Assembly: GCF_014529535.1 (NCBI RefSeq)
Contig: NW_023503787.1
Location: 1 to 64,000 of the forward strand
Origin: Bradysia coprophila
Lineage: Eukaryota; Arthropoda; Insecta; Diptera; Sciaridae
Length of the DNA stretch: 64,000 nt
Direction: 5' to 3'
Part shown: positions 59,340 to 64,000 of the stretch, one piece after another
Numbering within the stretch: position 1 is the stretch's first letter
Layout: the number at the start of each line of letters is the position of its first letter
Translations under genes and position numbers: made by a program
The notes under the pieces: model-generated
Seen by the model: only the letters and a program-made list of their open reading frames with translations
The model's database searches: none
What the model was told of the DNA's origin: nothing

Positions 59340-60511
59340 TAGGGTGTGTCGATTTCAATTTTTGTTTTTAGTGATTCCGGATTCCGCCCTACCGCGATGC
59401 ACCCTCGCACTAGCAATAATAATCAGCGAAAAGTTTTTTTTTATAAGTCAATATAAGCTTGCACCGTCACTTTTTCAAAAATTTTCGAGCTACATGAGAT
59501 AGCTGGATTATGGGTCGAAACCAAAAAAAAACTACAGATGCTTTTGCAGAGTTTTCACTCTGTACGGCATCTAGAGGGTCTACTAGAACATACAAAAATT
59601 AAAAAAAGTTAAAAAAATGTTTTACCGTCATTTTGGTATAGCACCAAGTTTCACCGAGGTGGAATTTTCAGGAATTTTTTAAGTGAAAAAATCATCTCTT
59701 CTGGGTAAATTTTATTCAAACTAATGTTGTGATAGCTCATTTTGTAGGTATTTCAATAGCGCATCCATCAAACGTACATTTTCGATAGGTAAATTGAAAT
59801 ATTTTTATGTTTCGCCTGTTGGAAGGCCCAAAAATGGGGTAATTTTTCGAGTATGGAGACAATTAACATTTTAAATACAGCGAGTAAATGAAAAATGTTG
59901 ACAGAAATTCAAATATTATTCATGAATAACATATTTAAAAGCTGAAAATAGTAAAACTTAGTTTGTTAAGAGAAGCCAATTTGTTATATTTTTGAAAACA
60001 CTCGAGAAAATACCCCATTTTTGGGCCTTCCAACAGCGAAACATAAAAATATTTCAATTTACCTATCGAAAATGTACGTTTGCTGGATGCGCTATTGAAA
60101 TACCTACAAAATGAGCTATCACAACATTAGTTTGAATAAAATTTACCCAGAAGAGATGATTTTTTCACTTAAGAAATTCCTGAAAATTCCACCTCGGTGA
60201 AACTTGGTGCTATACCAAAATGACGGTAAAACATTTTTTTAACTTTTTTTAATTTTTGTATGTTCTAGTAGACCCTCTAGATGCCGTACAGAGTGAAAAC
60301 TCTGCAAAAGCATCTGTAGTTTTTTTTTGGTTTCGACCCATAATCCAGCTATCTCATGTAGCTCGAAAATTTTTGAAAAAGTGACGGTGCAAGCTTATAT
60401 TGACTTATAAAAAAAAACTTTTCGCTGATTATTATTGCTAGTGCGAGGGTGCATCGCGGTAGGGCGGAATCCGGAATCACTAAAAACAAAAATTGAAATC
60501 GACACACCCTA
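59340..60511. mobile_element. 1.17-kb hAT-type foldback element
   Basis: Arms 59340-59852 and 60000-60511 are inverted copies over about 510 bp with very few differences, around a 147-bp unrelated centre. The ends read TAGGGTGTGTCG and CGACACACCCTA. Perfect 8-bp direct repeats ATAACCAG flank it (59332-59339 and 60512-60519). An 8-bp duplication with a TAGGG terminus fits hAT. No transposase is encoded. High arm identity and intact duplications suggest recent insertion or gene conversion between arms. Confidence 0.93.
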
Positions 60512-60519
60512 ATAACCAG

Positions 60520-62930
60520 ATGCTTGGAAAGTAGTCAATTTACTTTGTAATTTTCTTAAAACTGATAGCCATGTTGATCTTACGACAGAGAATTACTTAA
60601 AAAGTTTTCCTTTTTCTGAAAGTAAGCTTGCCAAACCGTAATAAACAGAAGCCAATATGAGAGTAAGCAAAATAAAGTGAAAAACTCGACGGTTTCGTAT
60701 GCCAAATAGTAAAAACAGCTACGGATAATCCTTAAAAAGGAATAGTACATTACTTACCAATGGAACCAACTCTGGAAATGGCACTTCTTTTGTGAAAGAA
60801 AATGGCATCGAATCATCTACCGATCGAGGCATAGCCGAGGTCGGTAAACACACAAGAAGAAGTTAACTTTACCTCACGTTTTTGAGTAAAACAAAATGTT
60901 CCAAACAAAAAAGGAATCTACTATTACCTTCAAAAGGACGGAACCGTATTTTTTTTGAAAATACCAATTTCCGTTCCAGTATGTTAACTTTTATTATTTT
61001 TGACAAGTATGATAGCAACTCTTGCATTTGGCTAGAAGATATAAAACCTCGCTTTCACTCATCAAAATAACTTTTTGTGCCTTATGATCATAATTCGACG
61101 TTTTTCGTAACTGCACATACGATGGAAAAGTTCGATCAAAGTACTGCTCGACATATGTGCGTCCTTAAATTGTGTTTTTCCTATTTTTCTTAGTGAACGA
61201 GAGGCTTCCATCACGAGCCGGAGGCGACTTCTGGAATCGAGTTCGCTAAAAAAAGCTAGGAACAACGTTTTGTTTATAGTTTGTCGGAAATGAGCGACGA
61301 AGTCGCGATATTTCGACACTAGATAAACAACGTAACTTTGTCGGCCGGTAAACAAAGCCAACAATGGAATTTCATATATATTTTCGGCCGCAATCGAGTG
61401 TACCAAGTAAAAGTGAAATTGTTGTAAAGTGATTTCTTTGTTATTGTTTGTGTGTTCCCTCTCATTATGATCATTACTGCAAAAAAAACGTAGTTCGTAA
61501 CTCGCGATGAAAGCAGAATTTTTCCGAAGACGCCTCGTTAGGGCAAGCTGAATTCCACTTTTCATCACTCGTAACGAAAAATACTATTTCTCATGGTGAT
61601 GTTACTAACTTCTCTAATTTCCAATTTCTATTTTAGACATAAAGCAGCAATTTGTAGATCGAAAGAAGGGTTTACAGCAGTGACTAATTATAATGTCATT
61701 CTGTGAACGTATTCATTTTCTCCTAATGCCACATAATTTCTCACTATAATTGGAACATTATCAAGGAGATTCGATCTAATCAAATAATCTTTCGGCTCAG
61801 TAAAATAAAAGCAAACCGGGATCCAATAATTACCATCCAAATATGCATACAACACAATTCATGTCCCCACACATAGTACACAAAATACAAGAAAACTTGA
61901 AATAATTGCGGGACGCCAGATAAAACCACCCGAAATCTCTAATATGGCTGGATTCCAAATAGGTGTTTGTGCACGGATTGTAATTGTTGTTGTTGCTGTT
62001 GATGTTTGCACGAAATAAAGCGTTTTGCTAATTTAGCATCTGTTAATATAAGATACTTTTGGGGGTCTAATTTAACCCCATGTTATGCAATATATGTATA
62101 CACACACTCATTCGCTGGCTGGGTTGAAAGCTTTTCGTTTTTCTGGCACTAGAAATATTCCGGAGTGAAGCCAATTCTAATTTTAGATGATAATTTGACT
62201 ATTTAACAACAAACATTTATTTTATTCGTGCAATCTTGTTGTTTTATCGCTTTTTCCACGTCCAATCAGTGGGTTGTTGGTTTTTGTAATATGCTTCTAA
62301 AAGCCGCTCTATAGCAGTCCTTTAACTGCACTCGTGTTGTTCAAGTGGAAATAAAATATTTTTTAAACAGAACTTACAATCTACAATGAGACTCAAATGC
62401 TGGCCAGTCATACACAACACTTAAAATTTCTGCTCATTTCATTCCTTAACTAGCAATATTTGTTTGAAAGCTTTTCATATTTATCTTAAAACGTTCCTAG
62501 TCTCAATGTATCCATTTTACTGATAAAAGACCAGAACATTTTCATATTCTACACATTTACTGTTTACAGTTTTGTTTCGCCTTCGATTCATTTTCATTTA
62601 TCATTATAACTCAATCAAAATTATCAATTCCATCCCACACATTGTGTACTGTGTGGTGTGAATTTGATATGTGTGAATTATTCAAAATTCCATATTTCAA
62701 TTTCAACCCAAATAATGGATATTTGTTCTCTATATCTGCGGATAGTGTGCAGTATATTGTAATTTTGTACAGTAGTGTTGAATACGACGTCCAATAAATA
62801 GATTTATCATTGTGCCATTACATTCCCTGGAAAGTCGTATTTTCTGGAACAGAAGCATAGTCGAGTCGGACTGAAACCGAACCGAATCGTAAAACAAGAT
62901 CTGCTTAAGCCTCTTGAATTGCTCATCTTG
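60520..62930. other. Intergenic DNA with one unassigned open frame
   Basis: Contains a 168-codon minus-strand open frame (61062-61568, starting MMKSGIQLALTRRLRKNSAF) that I cannot place. It has no signal peptide or known domain, and GAGCCGGAGGCGA-type words suggest it lies in repetitive DNA. ATCGAGGCATAGCCGAGGTCGG near 60823 also looks repeat-derived. Confidence 0.4.
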
Positions 62931-62933
62931 AAC

Positions 62934-63258
62934 CAGGGCCTACTTTTTAGAAACTTTTAGAGAAAATCGAGAAAATTAAGAAACTTTGAGAAATTCAAGA
63001 AACTTCGAGAAATTCAAGAAACTTCGAGAAATATTTCTTGAATTTCTCAAAGTTTCTTGATTTTCTCGAATTAGAGATATTTCAAGAAATTCCACAAAAT
63101 TCAAGAAATTCGAGAAACTTCGAGAAATTCAAGAAATTTCAAGAAACGAATTTCTCGAGTTTCTTGAAGTGTCTCGAATTTCTCGAATTCGAGAAATTTT
63201 AAGAAATTCGAGAAAATTCGAGAAATTCAAGAAATTAGTTTCCAAAAAGTAGGCCCTG
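62934..63258. mobile_element. hAT-type MITE (CAGGGCCTAC), copy B
   Basis: A 325-bp copy of the element at 41320, with the same ends (CAGGGCCTACTTTTT / AAAAAGTAGGCCCTG) and the same GAAATTCAAGAAACTTCGAG-rich interior. Perfect 8-bp direct repeats TCTTGAAC flank it (62926-62933 and 63259-63266). It differs from copy A by scattered substitutions and small indels. Confidence 0.93.
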
Positions 63259-63269
63259 TCTTGAACGCA

Positions 63270-64000
63270 TCGCAGTCTAACAAATTTAAGTTTTTTTTAT
63301 GGTTTTTATACTCGAGGATTCCTTTTTTAATTTTTTTTTTTAAATATTTTTATTGTCGGAGAAAGCATTAAAACTCCGAACATAATTATCCTCCGAACAC
63401 AATAACTATATCAAAAATGTTGGTTATCCGAATGATTTTCTGAATTAAATTTAAAAAAGCTTCCGAATGATGCGACAACAAATGTGATATTAATTTTGAG
63501 AAGTTTCGTTGTTATTTAATATTATATTAATTCACCATTTTATCCATACATTTTCCCAACTCATGCTTAAATTATACCTTTTCGTTAATGGGACATTGAA
63601 CTTTTGACATTTTTTGTATTTAGATTAAGAATGTTATTGTAAACAAAAAATTGTTCTACACTATTGCCGAAATTTCAAGTTTTTTACTTTTAATTTATAT
63701 TTCAATTACGACTACGACCCAAATTCAACCCAAAAGCATACCTTTTTCGTGAGAGAATTAAGAAAAAATGACATGAGAAGAAAAGAGAGGCATATAGAGA
63801 CGTATAGTCTTTTTTATGTTTGACGGATCTTTGAAAATCAGAAAACAATTAATTAAAAATATAAATGTTTATAATTTTACGAAAGTGTAGAATAATTTTT
63901 TGCTTAGAATAATGTTGTCTATCGAAATTATTGAAACTTCAGTCCCCCATTCCAGCAATTCCAACGCCTCAATAACTTCACTCTAGTGAAAATATTCATG
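63270..64000. other. AT-rich non-coding DNA
   Basis: Homopolymer-rich sequence with no supported gene to the end of the window. Confidence 0.4.

Noticed and set aside
61062-61568. 168-codon minus-strand open frame
   Set aside because: No domain, signal peptide or splice context; composition suggests repeat-derived DNA. Mentioned only within the intergenic entry.

Overview
The window reads as nuclear DNA of a nematoceran fly, most likely a fungus gnat or close relative. It is very AT-rich, has GT-AG introns that can be as short as 57 nt, and carries clear insect orthologues (RpS17, Dos/Gab, AGK/Mulk, Urm1, a cuticle protein). It also has many small palindromic DNA transposons. The family assignment is inference from gene content, since no marker gene fixes it. 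Genes were rebuilt exon by exon from conserved protein motifs and phase-compatible splice sites.

Layout: 1-6.7 kb is non-coding with a duplicated palindromic repeat. 6.8-8.3 kb holds RpS17 (+). 10.2-11.5 kb holds an F-box protein (-). 12.8-13.5 kb has a foldback element and a hAT-type MITE. 15.4-18.0 kb holds the Gab-family docking protein Dos (-), whose first coding exon was not found. 20.6-22.0 kb is tandem repeats. 23.9-25.1 kb holds a PAP2 phosphatase resembling PLPP6 (+). 25.5-26.0 kb holds an Ala/Pro/Tyr-rich cuticle protein (-). 27.4-29.8 kb has the head-to-head pair AGK (-) and Urm1 (+), sharing a 247-bp promoter. 33.4-34.7 kb holds an intronless BTB-BACK gene (+), converging on an ADAR-like deaminase (-) at 34.8-36.8 kb. 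36.8-42.2 kb is AT-rich DNA and repeats.

The most unusual part is 42.3-50.7 kb. It has a fragment matching the plant self-incompatibility S1/S-protein family (+), then a thaumatin-like gene (-) and a GH45 cellulase (-) on the same strand. The thaumatin-like protein carries two copies of a Cys/Trp-rich PAN/Apple-like module, and the GH45 gene carries the C-terminal part of the same module. A 1.6-kb element with an internal satellite lies between them. All three families act on or come from plants and fungi, so this looks like an accessory locus for feeding or host interaction, possibly built by horizontal transfer and module shuffling.

53.1-56.2 kb encodes a secreted Ser/Thr/Asp-rich protein I cannot assign. 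56.3-64 kb is mainly non-coding and includes a 1.17-kb hAT-type foldback element with an 8-bp target duplication and a second copy of the CAGGGCC MITE. I saw no tRNA, rRNA, CRISPR, retroviral or other capsid-bearing element.
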